Assembly: GCA_934085975.1 (NCBI GenBank)
Contig: CAKOHT010000014.1
Coordinates: 1-44,317 of the forward strand
Direction of reading: 5' to 3'
Length of the DNA: 44,317 nucleotides
Source: an uncultured Cetobacterium sp.
Lineage (GTDB): Bacteria > Fusobacteriota > Fusobacteriia > Fusobacteriales > Fusobacteriaceae
Below are positions 6,813 to 15,277 of the stretch, piece by piece. A program made the position numbers and the translations under genes. The notes beneath the pieces were generated by a model. That model worked only from the letters and a program-made list of their open reading frames with translations, did no database searches and was not told the DNA's origin. How positions within the stretch are numbered: the first letter of the stretch is position 1; each line of letters begins with the position of its first letter.

Positions 6813-8876
6813 GTGGTGATTAAGATATATACAGATATTTATAAAGAGATAGAACTTTTTAATATAAAAGGAGTTAGCAGTGCGACGTATTCAAAATTAA
6901 AAAAATTGAATATAGGAACACTTTATGATTTAATATACTATTTTCCAAGAATCTATGACGATAGAACAAATCTAAAAAAGATAGGTGAGTTACGAGGAGA
7001 TGAATATGTCGTATTAAAAGGAAATATAATGAATATATCAGCTCCGCCGACAAGAACAGGAATGAAGATGATAAAGGCAACAGTGAGTGATGGAACAGGA
7101 ACCTTGGAAGTTGTTTGGTTTCAAAGACCCTATTTGAGAAACAGTTTAAAGATAGGAGGGGAGTATATTTTTATAGGAAGTATAAAAAGAGGATACACAT
7201 TTCAGATGATAAATCCAGAATTCAAATTGTATAAAGGTCAGGAGAATAAAGGGGAAATTTTACCTATTTACAGCGCTATAAAGGAGTTAAACCAGAATAG
7301 TTTAAGAAGAATTTTGAAGGAAGCATTAAAGAGTTATATAGATGTATTTCAAGAGAACATCCCAGAGGAGATAGTAAAAAAATACAGACTCATGGATAGA
7401 AAAAGTGCACTGAAAGAGATTCATTATCCCACGAATGCAAGGAATTTAGAGGAAGCAAAAAGACGTTTTGCAATAGAGGAACTTTTAATATTGGAGATGG
7501 GAATACTTCAAAAACGTTTTGAAATAGATTTAAGTAACAATGGAGTTTATGAAGTTGAAGGAAATAAAAAATTGGTTTCAAAATTTTTAGAAGGATTGTC
7601 TTTTTCTTTAACAACAGCACAGAAAAAAGTTATAACGGAGATATACAAAGGAATAAATGCTGGAAAGATAATAAACTATTTAATTCAAGGAGATGTGGGA
7701 AGTGGAAAGACGATAGTTGCAGTACTGCTACTTCTATATATGGTGGAAAATGGTTATCAAGGGGTTTTAATGGCACCGACAGAGATTTTAGCAACACAGC
7801 ACTATCTTTCTATCTATCAAACTTTAGAGGAGTTAGGAATAAAAATTGAACTTTTAACCGGAAGTGTGAAAGGAAAAAAGAGAAGTGAACTTCTAGAGAG
7901 AATAAAAACGGGACAAACGAATATTGTAATAGGAACTCACGCAATAATAGAGGATAGCGTTGAATTTAAAAAGCTAGGTTTAATAGTAATAGATGAGCAA
8001 CATAGATTTGGAGTTTTGCAAAGAAAAAGACTTAGAGATAAAGGAGTTCTAGCAAATCTTATTGTTATGAGTGCTACACCGATTCCGAGGTCATTGGCTC
8101 TAAGTATATACGGAGATTTGGATGTGGCGGTGATAGATGAGTTACCACCGGGAAGAAAGCCAATAAAAACCAAATGGATTAAAGAGGTGGAAGACGAGGA
8201 GAAGATGTATCACTTCATAGATAAAAAATTAAAAGAGGGGCGTCAGGCATATTTTGTTGCTTCATTAATAGATGAAAGTGAGAAACTTTCGGCAAAATCT
8301 ACGGAGGAGCTGTATAGTGAGGTGACAAAAAAATTACCTGGATATAGAGTGGGAGTTTTACATGGTAGAATGAAAAATAAAGAGAAAGGTGAAGTTATGC
8401 ATCTTTTTAAAAACTGTGAGTTGGATATTTTAGTTTCCACTTTGGTTATTGAGGTTGGAGTAAATGTGCCTAACTCAAGTATAATGGTAGTAGCTAATTC
8501 TGAACGTTTTGGTCTTGCAACTCTACACCAACTTAGAGGAAGAGTTGGAAGAGGAGAACACCAGTCCTATTGTTTTTTACTCTCCAATACAGAAAATGAT
8601 GATTCAGCTGCAAGACTTAGAGTATTAGAAAACACCGAGGATGGATTTAAAATAGCGGAGGAAGATTTAAGACTTAGAAAAGCTGGAGAAATTTTTGGTG
8701 TGAAGCAGAGTGGATTAAGTGATTTGAAATTTGTAGATATAATCCATGATGTAAAAACAATAAAACTAGTTAAAGATATCTGTATGGATTATTTAAAAGA
8801 AAATCAAGGCAAGATAAATAACCAAATATTGCAATGGGACATAGATGAAAAGTTTAACAAAAGTTTGACCTCATAA
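6813..8876 (+). CDS. recG: ATP-dependent DNA helicase RecG
   Basis: RecG remodels stalled replication forks and Holliday junctions. About 687 residues, normal for the family: an N-terminal wedge/OB domain (VLKGNIMNISAPPTR region), then helicase motifs I (GDVGSGKT), II (DEQHRFGV), III (SATPIPRSL) and VI (QLRGRVGRG), and the C-terminal RecG tail. The start is uncertain. A GTG at 6792 lies upstream of the -10 element and cannot be used. In-frame GTG codons at 6813 and 6816 lie within AGGTGGTG, which itself looks like the ribosome site; in that case the start would be a rare ATT (6819) or ATA (6825). I give 6813. proS follows with its own promoter. Confidence 0.93.
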   Translation: MVIKIYTDIYKEIELFNIKGVSSATYSKLKKLNIGTLYDLIYYFPRIYDDRTNLKKIGELRGDEYVVLKGNIMNISAPPTRTGMKMIKATVSDGTGTLEVVWFQRPYLRNSLKIGGEYIFIGSIKRGYTFQMINPEFKLYKGQENKGEILPIYSAIKELNQNSLRRILKEALKSYIDVFQENIPEEIVKKYRLMDRKSALKEIHYPTNARNLEEAKRRFAIEELLILEMGILQKRFEIDLSNNGVYEVEGNKKLVSKFLEGLSFSLTTAQKKVITEIYKGINAGKIINYLIQGDVGSGKTIVAVLLLLYMVENGYQGVLMAPTEILATQHYLSIYQTLEELGIKIELLTGSVKGKKRSELLERIKTGQTNIVIGTHAIIEDSVEFKKLGLIVIDEQHRFGVLQRKRLRDKGVLANLIVMSATPIPRSLALSIYGDLDVAVIDELPPGRKPIKTKWIKEVEDEEKMYHFIDKKLKEGRQAYFVASLIDESEKLSAKSTEELYSEVTKKLPGYRVGVLHGRMKNKEKGEVMHLFKNCELDILVSTLVIEVGVNVPNSSIMVVANSERFGLATLHQLRGRVGRGEHQSYCFLLSNTENDDSAARLRVLENTEDGFKIAEEDLRLRKAGEIFGVKQSGLSDLKFVDIIHDVKTIKLVKDICMDYLKENQGKINNQILQWDIDEKFNKSLTS

Positions 8877-8894
8877 AAGAGGTTATGATAGAAT
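8865..8894 (+). promoter_or_regulatory. Promoter of proS
   Basis: TTGACC (8865-8870), 18-base spacer and TAGAAT (8889-8894), overlapping the recG stop. It lies 35 bases before the proS ATG. Confidence 0.65.
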
Positions 8895-8928
8895 ATGAGA
8901 TAAAATTAATTAAAAAGTGGAGGCTAAG

Positions 8929-10638
8929 ATGAGATTAAGTAAATATTATGTAAAAACTCTTAAGGAGACCCCTAAAGAGGCAGAGGTAATCAGTCATAAG
9001 TTATTACTTAGAGCAGGAATGATCAAAAGATTGGCAAGTGGAGTTTACACATACCTTCCTTTAGGTTTAAAGGCTTTGAAAAAAGTAGAAAATATCGTGA
9101 GAGAGGAGATGGATAGAGCGGGAGCTCAGGAGATATTCATGCCAGTATTACAACCTGCAGAGCTTTGGAAGGAGAGTGGAAGATGGGATGTAATGGGCGC
9201 TGAAATGATGAGAATTCAAGATAGACATTCAAGAGAGTTTGCACTGGGACCAACTCACGAAGAGGTAATAACAGACATCATTAGAAATGATATATCATCT
9301 TATAAATCTCTACCATTAAACCTTTATCAAATTCAGACTAAATTTAGAGATGAAAGAAGACCTAGATTTGGACTTATGAGAGGAAGGGAGTTTATGATGA
9401 AAGATGCGTACTCGTTCCATGCAAACAAGGAATCTTTAGATGCAGAGTTTGAAAATATGAAAGCTGCTTATACAAGAGTGTTTGAAAGATGTGGACTTAA
9501 GTTTAGAGCGGTTGAAGCTGATTCAGGAGCGATTGGTGGAAGTGGTTCGCAGGAGTTCCACGTGTTGGCAGAGTCAGGTGAGGATGAAATTATATACTGC
9601 ACATCATGTAACTATGCAGCAAATGTTGAAACTGCAACAAGCGTAATAGATGAGTTACCAAAATCCGAACTATTAGAACTTAAATTGGTGGATACACCAA
9701 ATGTATCAAAAATTGTTGATGTTGTGGAGTACTTGAATGTACCTGTGGAGAAAACTGTAAAAGCTATGATGTATAAAGATGTTGTGACAGATGACATCTA
9801 TATGGTCCTTATAAGAGGGGATTTTGAGATTAATGAAGTTAAATTAAAAAATATAATCGATACCATAGATGTTGTGTTATTGACTGACTCGGAAATTGAG
9901 AGTTTAGGACTAATAAAAGGATTTATAGGACCAGTTGGTGCTGATTTAGAAAAAATAAAAATTATAGCTGATAAAAGTGTTGTAGGAATATCTAATCATA
10001 CGGCAGGTGGAAATAGATTAAATACGCACTATATAAATGTTAATTATGGAAGAGACTATGAGGCAGAAATAGTTGCAGATGTGAGAACAGTAGCAGTTGG
10101 AGAAAAGTGTCCTAAATGTGAAGGAAAGCTTGCAAGTGCAAGAGGAATTGAAAGTGGACATATATTTAAGCTGGGAGATAAATATTCTAAAGCGTTAAAT
10201 GCGTCGTTTTTGGATGAGAATGGTAAGAGTAAAATAATGGAGATGGGATGTTATGGTATAGGAGTTTCTAGAACTATGGCATCTGCAATAGAACAAAATA
10301 ATGATGAAAATGGAATTATTTGGCCTTCAGCAATAGCTCCATTTGTAGTAGAAGTAATACCAGCGAATATGAAATCTGAAGAACAGGTGACATTGGCAGA
10401 AGAGATTTATAGAGATTTCCAAGGAGCTAATATAGATGTGGTTTTGGATGACAGAGACGAAAGAATAGGGTTCAAATTTAAAGATGGAGATTTAATAGGG
10501 TACCCATTTAAAGTTGTGGCTGGTAAAAAGGCTGCTGACGGTATTGTGGAATTAAAAATTAGAAGAACAAATGAGACTTTAGAAGTTTCAAAAGATGAAG
10601 TTGTTTTGAAAGTGAAAGAGTTGATGAAAAAATATTAA
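8929..10638 (+). CDS. proS: Proline--tRNA ligase (bacterial type, with insertion domain)
   Basis: Charges tRNA-Pro with proline. The 569 residues match bacterial-type ProS carrying the editing (INS) domain between motifs 2 and 3. Motif 2 is FRDERRPRFGLMRGREFMMKDAYSFH-like (split here: FRDERRPRFGLMR, then GREFMMKDAYSFH) and motif 3 is GCYGIGVSRTMASAIEQ; the anticodon-binding domain follows. I chose ATG 8929 with GGAGG at 8919-8923 rather than an in-frame GTG at 8917. Monocistronic between its own promoter and the hairpin at 10651. Confidence 0.97.
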   Translation: MRLSKYYVKTLKETPKEAEVISHKLLLRAGMIKRLASGVYTYLPLGLKALKKVENIVREEMDRAGAQEIFMPVLQPAELWKESGRWDVMGAEMMRIQDRHSREFALGPTHEEVITDIIRNDISSYKSLPLNLYQIQTKFRDERRPRFGLMRGREFMMKDAYSFHANKESLDAEFENMKAAYTRVFERCGLKFRAVEADSGAIGGSGSQEFHVLAESGEDEIIYCTSCNYAANVETATSVIDELPKSELLELKLVDTPNVSKIVDVVEYLNVPVEKTVKAMMYKDVVTDDIYMVLIRGDFEINEVKLKNIIDTIDVVLLTDSEIESLGLIKGFIGPVGADLEKIKIIADKSVVGISNHTAGGNRLNTHYINVNYGRDYEAEIVADVRTVAVGEKCPKCEGKLASARGIESGHIFKLGDKYSKALNASFLDENGKSKIMEMGCYGIGVSRTMASAIEQNNDENGIIWPSAIAPFVVEVIPANMKSEEQVTLAEEIYRDFQGANIDVVLDDRDERIGFKFKDGDLIGYPFKVVAGKKAADGIVELKIRRTNETLEVSKDEVVLKVKELMKKY

Positions 10639-10640
10639 AA

Positions 10641-10695
10641 TAAGTATAAGATAAGGAGAGCAAAACACGAGAGCAAAACGCTTTCCTTATACTTA
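10641..10695. terminator. Convergent hairpin between proS and the sigma-factor gene
   Basis: Two nested pairings are possible: TAAGTATAAG with CTTATACTTA (10641-10650/10686-10695), or ATAAGGAGAGC with GCTTTCCTTAT (10651-10661/10680-10690, one G-T). The loop holds a short direct repeat GAGAGCAAAAC (10656-10666 and 10669-10679). There is no clean T run, so termination may be weak or factor-dependent. Confidence 0.5.
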
Positions 10696-10697
10696 AT

Positions 10698-11288
10698 TTA
10701 TTTTGAGTAGGAATCCAGATAAATCAAAATTTTCTTCTTAATTCTTTGGATAGTATTATCTATCTTTTTAGGTGGCTCACCTAAGAAATCAGCGATTTCA
10801 ATGTAGGAGTATTCTTTACATAGATATGCAAAGACCCTTTTTTCTAGAGAACTTAAGTTTTCTTCCAGAAAACTAGTTAATCTATTAACTAACTCTTTGC
10901 CTAAAAAGATGTCTTCAGGTGAGTAAAATCCTAAAGAAGGGTGCGAATAGTGAATACTTTCTTGCTGTGCGGTGTAGTCTTCGCCCTGCATAGTGGAATT
11001 TAAAATTTTATACTTGCCAGAGTTATGATTTTTGACAGCTGTAATCATCTGCCTTCGAATGCAAAGATTTGCAAAAATACTAAAACAAGCGTTTCGAGAT
11101 TCATCATAACATTTGATGGCTTTAATAAGACCAATAAATCCCTCTTGCATTAAATCGTCACTATCTCCACCTTTAAGAAAAAATGAGCGATTATTTTTGT
11201 AAATTGTCCCTTGGTATTCTCTGAAAATTTTTTCGATCGATTCTTCATCACCACGTTGTGCTAAAAAAATATCTTCTTTATCAATCAT
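10698..11288 (-). CDS. Sigma-70 family RNA polymerase sigma factor (SigH-like)
   Basis: A 196-residue alternative sigma factor. Region 2 is clear: DEESIEKIFREYQGTIYK, then DSDDLMQEGFIGLIKAIKCYDESRNACFSIFANLCIRRQMITAVK, which carries the core-binding and -10 recognition helices. Region 4 is recognisable by LSSLEKRVFAYLCKEYSYIEIADFLGEPPKKIDNTIQRIKKKI-like helices (helix-turn-helix YSYIEIADFLGEPPKKIDN). The form is like Bacillus SigH. I chose ATG 11288, with GAGGGTGAG upstream, over upstream in-frame ATGs (11309, 11327). It is transcribed divergently from the encapsulin operon. No anti-sigma factor is adjacent, and its regulon is unknown. Confidence 0.85.
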   Translation of the reverse strand: MIDKEDIFLAQRGDEESIEKIFREYQGTIYKNNRSFFLKGGDSDDLMQEGFIGLIKAIKCYDESRNACFSIFANLCIRRQMITAVKNHNSGKYKILNSTMQGEDYTAQQESIHYSHPSLGFYSPEDIFLGKELVNRLTSFLEENLSSLEKRVFAYLCKEYSYIEIADFLGEPPKKIDNTIQRIKKKILIYLDSYSK

Positions 11289-11347
11289 AGACTCACCCTC
11301 TTTAATCATAGTCGCTTCCCGCGCCATCTCTATAAATTAAATGAAAC

Positions 11348-11375
11348 AATATAATTTATACTGATAAAATATCAA
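11348..11375 (-). promoter_or_regulatory. Promoter of the sigma-factor gene
   Basis: Minus strand TTGATA (11375-11370), 16-base spacer, TATATT (11353-11348), 60 bases before the ATG at 11288. The rest of the 246-base divergent gap to 11535 is AT-rich, with no clear plus-strand promoter. Confidence 0.55.
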
Positions 11376-11489
11376 AAAAATAAATAAATGTCTATATTTC
11401 AAATTTTCTAAACTTTAGTCAATTTTCGAGCCATGAAAAGTAAACAGTGTAAAAATAAAAAATTAAAGAAGGAAAAAGAAAAGAAAGAC

Positions 11490-11517
11490 ATAATAAGAAT
11501 ATAGGATATTTTATTAT
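11490..11517 (+). promoter_or_regulatory. Imperfect palindrome upstream of the encapsulin operon
   Basis: ATAATAA-g-AATAT (11490-11502), AGG, ATATT-TTATTAT (11506-11517): 12 paired bases with one bulged G. It ends two bases before the GGAGG ribosome site of the cargo gene. Its ATAAT ends resemble the palindrome at 1661-1682, so control by the PerR-like or another Fur-family regulator is a reasonable guess. AT-rich sequence makes chance dyads common. Confidence 0.4.
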
Positions 11518-11534
11518 GTGGAGGTGTTGGAAAT

Positions 11535-11900
11535 ATGTTAGACGGAATCAGTAAAAAAGCCACAGATTTAGACTATGCGATACAGAGTCTAAAAGAGGAG
11601 CTACAAGCAGTGGATGATTACAATCAAAGGGCTGAAATGGCAGTGGATCCAGAGCTTAAAGAGATTATGATTCACAATAGAAATGAAGAGATGGAACACG
11701 CTGTTATGATAGTTGAGTGGATGAGAAGAAACCAGTTTGAATTTGGAAAAGAGATGGAGGAGTATATATTCAGGCAGGGGAAAATTGTAGGAATAGAAGC
11801 TCAAGTAATGGGAAGAAATGGTGCACGTGCTGAGCCTCCAAATGATAATGAAGTTGTAGTTGAGGTAAAATCATTAAATATAGGTTCATTAAAAGGATAA
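11535..11900 (+). CDS. Encapsulated ferritin-like protein (EncFtn cargo)
   Basis: Cargo ferroxidase of an encapsulin compartment; it oxidises Fe(II) so that iron can be stored inside the shell. At 121 residues it has the two-helix EncFtn form. The signature EELQAVDDYNQRAE and HNRNEEMEHAVMIVEWMRRN supplies the metal ligands Glu22, Glu52 and His55 (ExxH). The C-terminal VKSLNIGSLKG (111-121) is the targeting peptide that docks onto the inner shell wall, following a flexible PPNDNE linker. ATG 11535 has TGGAGGTG upstream. The shell gene follows after 12 bases. Confidence 0.94.
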   Translation: MLDGISKKATDLDYAIQSLKEELQAVDDYNQRAEMAVDPELKEIMIHNRNEEMEHAVMIVEWMRRNQFEFGKEMEEYIFRQGKIVGIEAQVMGRNGARAEPPNDNEVVVEVKSLNIGSLKG

Positions 11901-11912
11901 GGAGGAAAAAAG

Positions 11913-12698
11913 ATGGATTTTCTAAAAAAAGAGTTAGCACCAATCAGTGGTAAAGTTTGGAAAGATATAGAGGAGAGGGCAAAAGAAGTTTTAACAACAC
12001 AGCTATCAGCGAGAAGATTTGTGAGAGTGACAGGACCAGTTGGAAAAGATAGGGGTGGGGTTAATACAGGTAGACTGACGATTCATAAAAAAAATGATTT
12101 AAGCTACGGTATCTATCAAACTCAACCTTTTGTGGAAAATAGAATAACATTTAAGTTAAATAGATGGGAACTAGATAATTTTGAAAGAGGAGCCAGAGAT
12201 ATAGATTATACAAATTTAGATGAAGCTTTGAAAAAAGCTGTTAAATTTGAAGAGGAAACAATATATTTTGGATTGGATGAGGCTTGTATTGTTGGGTTAT
12301 TTAAAGATGAAAAACAGTGTTTAGAGTTTGGAAAAACAGAGCAGGAAACGATAAAAAATTTGATGTACGGAGTTTCGAAATTAAGAAATACAGGATTTGT
12401 TAAGGGTCCATATGCACTTGTTGTAGGACTTGAAAAATTTATATACCTAAATATGGTTAACTTAAACGATTCTTTAGCTAAAAGGTTAGAAAAGATATTG
12501 GGAATGCCAATAATAGTTTCAAATAGTATAACTGGTGCACTTCTAGTCCCTTATGACAATGAAAATGTTGAACTTACACTGGGAGAGGATTTTTCATTGG
12601 GATATCAAGGGTATACAAATGAAGAGGTGGAATTATTTGTGACAGAGACATTTACATTTAGAGTTTTAGACGATACAAAAGTTATGAGTTACAAATAA
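11913..12698 (+). CDS. Encapsulin nanocompartment shell protein (family 1)
   Basis: A 261-residue HK97-fold shell protein that self-assembles into an icosahedral compartment around the upstream ferritin. The start FLKKELAPISGKVWKDIEERAKEVL, the RRFVRVTGPVG segment and WELDNFERGARDIDYTNL match the family 1 encapsulins (linocin M18/CFP29 group). Length is typical for T=1 shells, but assembly size cannot be read from sequence. GGAGG precedes the ATG. Together the pair forms an iron-storage and oxidative-stress unit in an otherwise anaerobic gene set. A shared terminator follows. Confidence 0.95.
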   Translation: MDFLKKELAPISGKVWKDIEERAKEVLTTQLSARRFVRVTGPVGKDRGGVNTGRLTIHKKNDLSYGIYQTQPFVENRITFKLNRWELDNFERGARDIDYTNLDEALKKAVKFEEETIYFGLDEACIVGLFKDEKQCLEFGKTEQETIKNLMYGVSKLRNTGFVKGPYALVVGLEKFIYLNMVNLNDSLAKRLEKILGMPIIVSNSITGALLVPYDNENVELTLGEDFSLGYQGYTNEEVELFVTETFTFRVLDDTKVMSYK

Positions 12699-12702
12699 TA
12701 GA

Positions 12703-12733
12703 AAAAGGAGATAACAGGTAGTTATCTCCTTTT
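12703..12733. terminator. Bidirectional terminator, encapsulin / outer-membrane protein
   Basis: Stem AAAAGGAGATAAC (12703-12715), loop AGGTA, GTTATCTCCTTTT (12721-12733); the ends give T runs on both strands. It serves the convergent encapsulin and outer-membrane protein genes. Confidence 0.88.
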
Positions 12734-12751
12734 ATATATTTAAAATACTTT

Positions 12752-13465
12752 TTACCAAATATTAAATCTATAACCAACAGATAGAGTAACTCTCTCATAG
12801 TCGTTATCGAACTTTTCGTTAAATCCATCCCCGTTAACTTTAGTTTTAGCGTAGTTAGCACCATAAAGAATATCTACGTTAAAGTCTTCGTATTGAACTC
12901 CAATACCAGCTGCCCAGTATAAGCCATCATCAACTTTTGTACCATAACTAAAGTCTGGTCCATCCACAGCTTTTGAGTCGAAGTTGAACGAGTAACCAAG
13001 GTTAGCTTTAATATATGGAGTTACAGCCCAATTCCAATAATTGATATCGTATCTACCAGTTAAATAGATTGGAACTGAAGAGAACTCTGCTCCAGAAACA
13101 TTGTTGCTAGTTTTTCTCTTCATATGATATTGATAAGCAACACCAAGACCTAAATCGAAGTAATCCCAAGATTTATAAGCTTCAATTGCTACCTCTCCAC
13201 CGAAATCTTTAGTTTTCTTAGAAAGGTCAGTTTCATAAGTTTCATGTCTTTTGAAGTTTCCATATTCACCCCAGAAGTCCCATCCAGCTCTCAAGTTAAT
13301 GAATCCCCAAGGGTTTTCAACAACAGGTGGCGCAATAACCTCCTCAATGATAACAGGCTCAGCTATAACTTCCTTAGAAACTGTAACAGGAGTAGCCACT
13401 TCCTTTGCTTGAGCAACAGCGGCAAAAGCGAATAGAGAACATGCTAAAAGTGTTAATTTTTTCAT
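12752..13465 (-). CDS. Outer-membrane beta-barrel protein
   Basis: A 237-residue exported protein with a signal peptide (MKKLTLLACSLFAFAAVAQA, cleavage after residue 20). A Val/Pro/Glu-rich stretch at about 21-50 precedes the barrel. The rest alternates polar and hydrophobic residues with aromatic girdles (YEDFNVDILYGANY, RVTLSVGYRFNIW) and ends in Trp, a terminal aromatic as expected for BAM-dependent folding. The size suggests an 8-stranded barrel of a type common in fusobacteria. The ligand or role cannot be read. GAGGAGG precedes the ATG at 13465. Confidence 0.87.
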   Translation of the reverse strand: MKKLTLLACSLFAFAAVAQAKEVATPVTVSKEVIAEPVIIEEVIAPPVVENPWGFINLRAGWDFWGEYGNFKRHETYETDLSKKTKDFGGEVAIEAYKSWDYFDLGLGVAYQYHMKRKTSNNVSGAEFSSVPIYLTGRYDINYWNWAVTPYIKANLGYSFNFDSKAVDGPDFSYGTKVDDGLYWAAGIGVQYEDFNVDILYGANYAKTKVNGDGFNEKFDNDYERVTLSVGYRFNIW

Positions 13466-13527
13466 AAAAATAAACCTCCTCGTCTTAAATAATTAAGTAA
13501 TCATCTAAAATAAAAATGGAATAAAAA

Positions 13528-13557
13528 ATTTTACCATTCTGTAACATATATACTCAA
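13528..13557 (-). promoter_or_regulatory. Promoter of the outer-membrane protein gene
   Basis: Minus strand TTGAGT (13557-13552), 18-base spacer, TAAAAT (13533-13528), leaving a leader of about 60 bases before the ATG. Confidence 0.5.
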
Positions 13558-13590
13558 AAAAAACAGATTTCTTTTTTTTAAGTAATAATT

Positions 13591-13619
13591 TTGTAATAGA
13601 AAATAACTTGTGATATAAT
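13591..13619 (+). promoter_or_regulatory. Promoter of the RluD-family gene
   Basis: TTGTAA (13591-13596), 17-base spacer and TATAAT (13614-13619) with extended TG at 13611-13612; 40 bases before the ATG at 13659. Confidence 0.75.
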
Positions 13620-13658
13620 TCTGTCTAGAAAGTACAGAGTTTAATTGGGAAGTGAAAA

Positions 13659-14609
13659 ATGCAAAAATATAAAGAGATAATAGAGATAAAAGTTGAGGAA
13701 AAAGATAAAGGAAAAAGATTGGATAGTTTTTTGAATGAATTTTTTGAAGATGCCACAAGAAACTATGTACAAAAATTAATTGATAATGGGAATGTCTTAG
13801 TTGGTGATAAATCAAAAGCTAAAAGTGGAAATAAATTGAAAGGAAAAGAAGTTATAATAGTAAAAATTCCAGAGGATGAAACACTTGAAGTTTTACCTGA
13901 AGATATCCCAATAGATTTAGTGTATGAAGATAAAGATATGGTTATAATAAATAAAAATCCCGGAGTAATTGTCCATCCAGCTCAGGGATATTATACGGGT
14001 ACTTTGGTAAATGCCGTTCTTTATCACATAAAAGACCTATCAACAATCAATGGGGTTATTAGGCCTGGAATTGTTCATAGATTAGATAAAGATACAAGCG
14101 GACTTATAGTTATTGCTAAAAATGATACAGCTCATGTGAAATTAACAGATATGTTCAAGGATAAAACTATTGAAAAAAGATATGTTTGTATATGCAAGGG
14201 GAATTTTAAAAATTCAAGTGGTCGAATTGAAACTTTAATTGGCCGAGATTCTAGAGATAGAAAAAAAATGGCTGTCGTAACAGAAAATGGGAAAATAGCT
14301 ATAACTAATTATGAAGTACTCGACAGTGTACAGGGATTTTCTTTGGTGGATGTGAAGATAGAAACGGGTAGAACTCACCAAATAAGAGTGCATATGAAGA
14401 GTTTAAATCACCCTATTTTGGGGGATGAAATCTATGGGAGTAGTTCGGAGCTAGCAAAACGTCAAATGCTTCATTCCTATTATTTAAAGTTCAATCATCC
14501 TATTACAGGAAAAGAGATGGTGATTTTAGGGGAACTAAAAGAGGATTTTAAAGATGTGGCAAGAAGATTGAAACTAGATATAGATAAGATTGTAAGATTA
14601 TGCAAATAA
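13659..14609 (+). CDS. RluA/RluD-family pseudouridine synthase
   Basis: A 316-residue RNA pseudouridine synthase. An S4 RNA-binding domain lies at about residues 15-75 (KGKRLDSFLNEFF, then NYVQKLIDNGNVLVG). The catalytic domain contains GIVHRLDKDTSGLIVIAKN with the catalytic aspartate in HRLDKDTSG, and RTHQIRVHMKSLNHPILGDEIYG. Closest by layout to RluD, which modifies 23S rRNA helix 69, but RluA-family members share these motifs and the target is inferred. First gene of a run that includes rnhB, yraN and comF. Confidence 0.9.
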   Translation: MQKYKEIIEIKVEEKDKGKRLDSFLNEFFEDATRNYVQKLIDNGNVLVGDKSKAKSGNKLKGKEVIIVKIPEDETLEVLPEDIPIDLVYEDKDMVIINKNPGVIVHPAQGYYTGTLVNAVLYHIKDLSTINGVIRPGIVHRLDKDTSGLIVIAKNDTAHVKLTDMFKDKTIEKRYVCICKGNFKNSSGRIETLIGRDSRDRKKMAVVTENGKIAITNYEVLDSVQGFSLVDVKIETGRTHQIRVHMKSLNHPILGDEIYGSSSELAKRQMLHSYYLKFNHPITGKEMVILGELKEDFKDVARRLKLDIDKIVRLCK

Positions 14610-14661
14610 TAAAAGGAAAAATATAGATATATAGGTACAACCTATAAATGATGGAGACGAA

Positions 14662-15273
14662 ATGGATATAAAAAATGCAATGTATCTCTTTGATTTAGAA
14701 AATGGAAATATTATAGGGGTGGATGAAGCTGGAAGGGGACCTTTGGCTGGTCCAGTAGTTGCAGCGGTAGCGAAATTGAAAAAGTATGATGAGAAGCTAA
14801 AAAAAATAAATGACTCCAAAAAATTAAGTGAAAAGATTAGAGAGGAGCTCTTTGATATTATCATGGAAAATTTTTATATAGGAGTAGGTATAGCAGATGT
14901 GGATGAGATAGATGAAATAAATATCTTAAATGCCACTTTTTTAGCAATGAGAAGAGCAATAAAACAGATAGAAAAAGAGGTCAGTTTCGAAAAAGTTTTA
15001 GTGGATGGAAATCATAAAATAAGGGAGTATGATGGAGAACAGTTACCAATAGTTAAGGGGGATTCAAAAAGTTTAGCAATAGCAGCAGCTTCAATTATAG
15101 CAAAGGTTACTAGAGATAGAATGATGCTAGAAACAGCAAAAATCTATCCAGAGTATATTTTTGAAAAACATAAGGGATATGGAACAAAAGCTCATCGTGA
15201 AATTATCTTGGAAAAAGGACCTATTGAAAAAATTCATAGAAAAAGTTTTTTAAAAAAGATTTTAGGAGAGTAA
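14662..15273 (+). CDS. rnhB: Ribonuclease HII
   Basis: Cleaves the RNA strand of RNA-DNA hybrids and removes single ribonucleotides misincorporated into DNA. 203 residues. The signature VDEAGRGPLAGPVVAAV carries the first Asp-Glu pair; DSKKLSEKIREEL and LVDGNHKIR follow with further metal ligands, and AAASIIAKVTRDRMM is typical. Start ATG 14662 with GGAG upstream. Four bases separate it from yraN, a common pairing in bacteria. Confidence 0.96.
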   Translation: MDIKNAMYLFDLENGNIIGVDEAGRGPLAGPVVAAVAKLKKYDEKLKKINDSKKLSEKIREELFDIIMENFYIGVGIADVDEIDEINILNATFLAMRRAIKQIEKEVSFEKVLVDGNHKIREYDGEQLPIVKGDSKSLAIAAASIIAKVTRDRMMLETAKIYPEYIFEKHKGYGTKAHREIILEKGPIEKIHRKSFLKKILGE

Positions 15274-15277
15274 AGAT

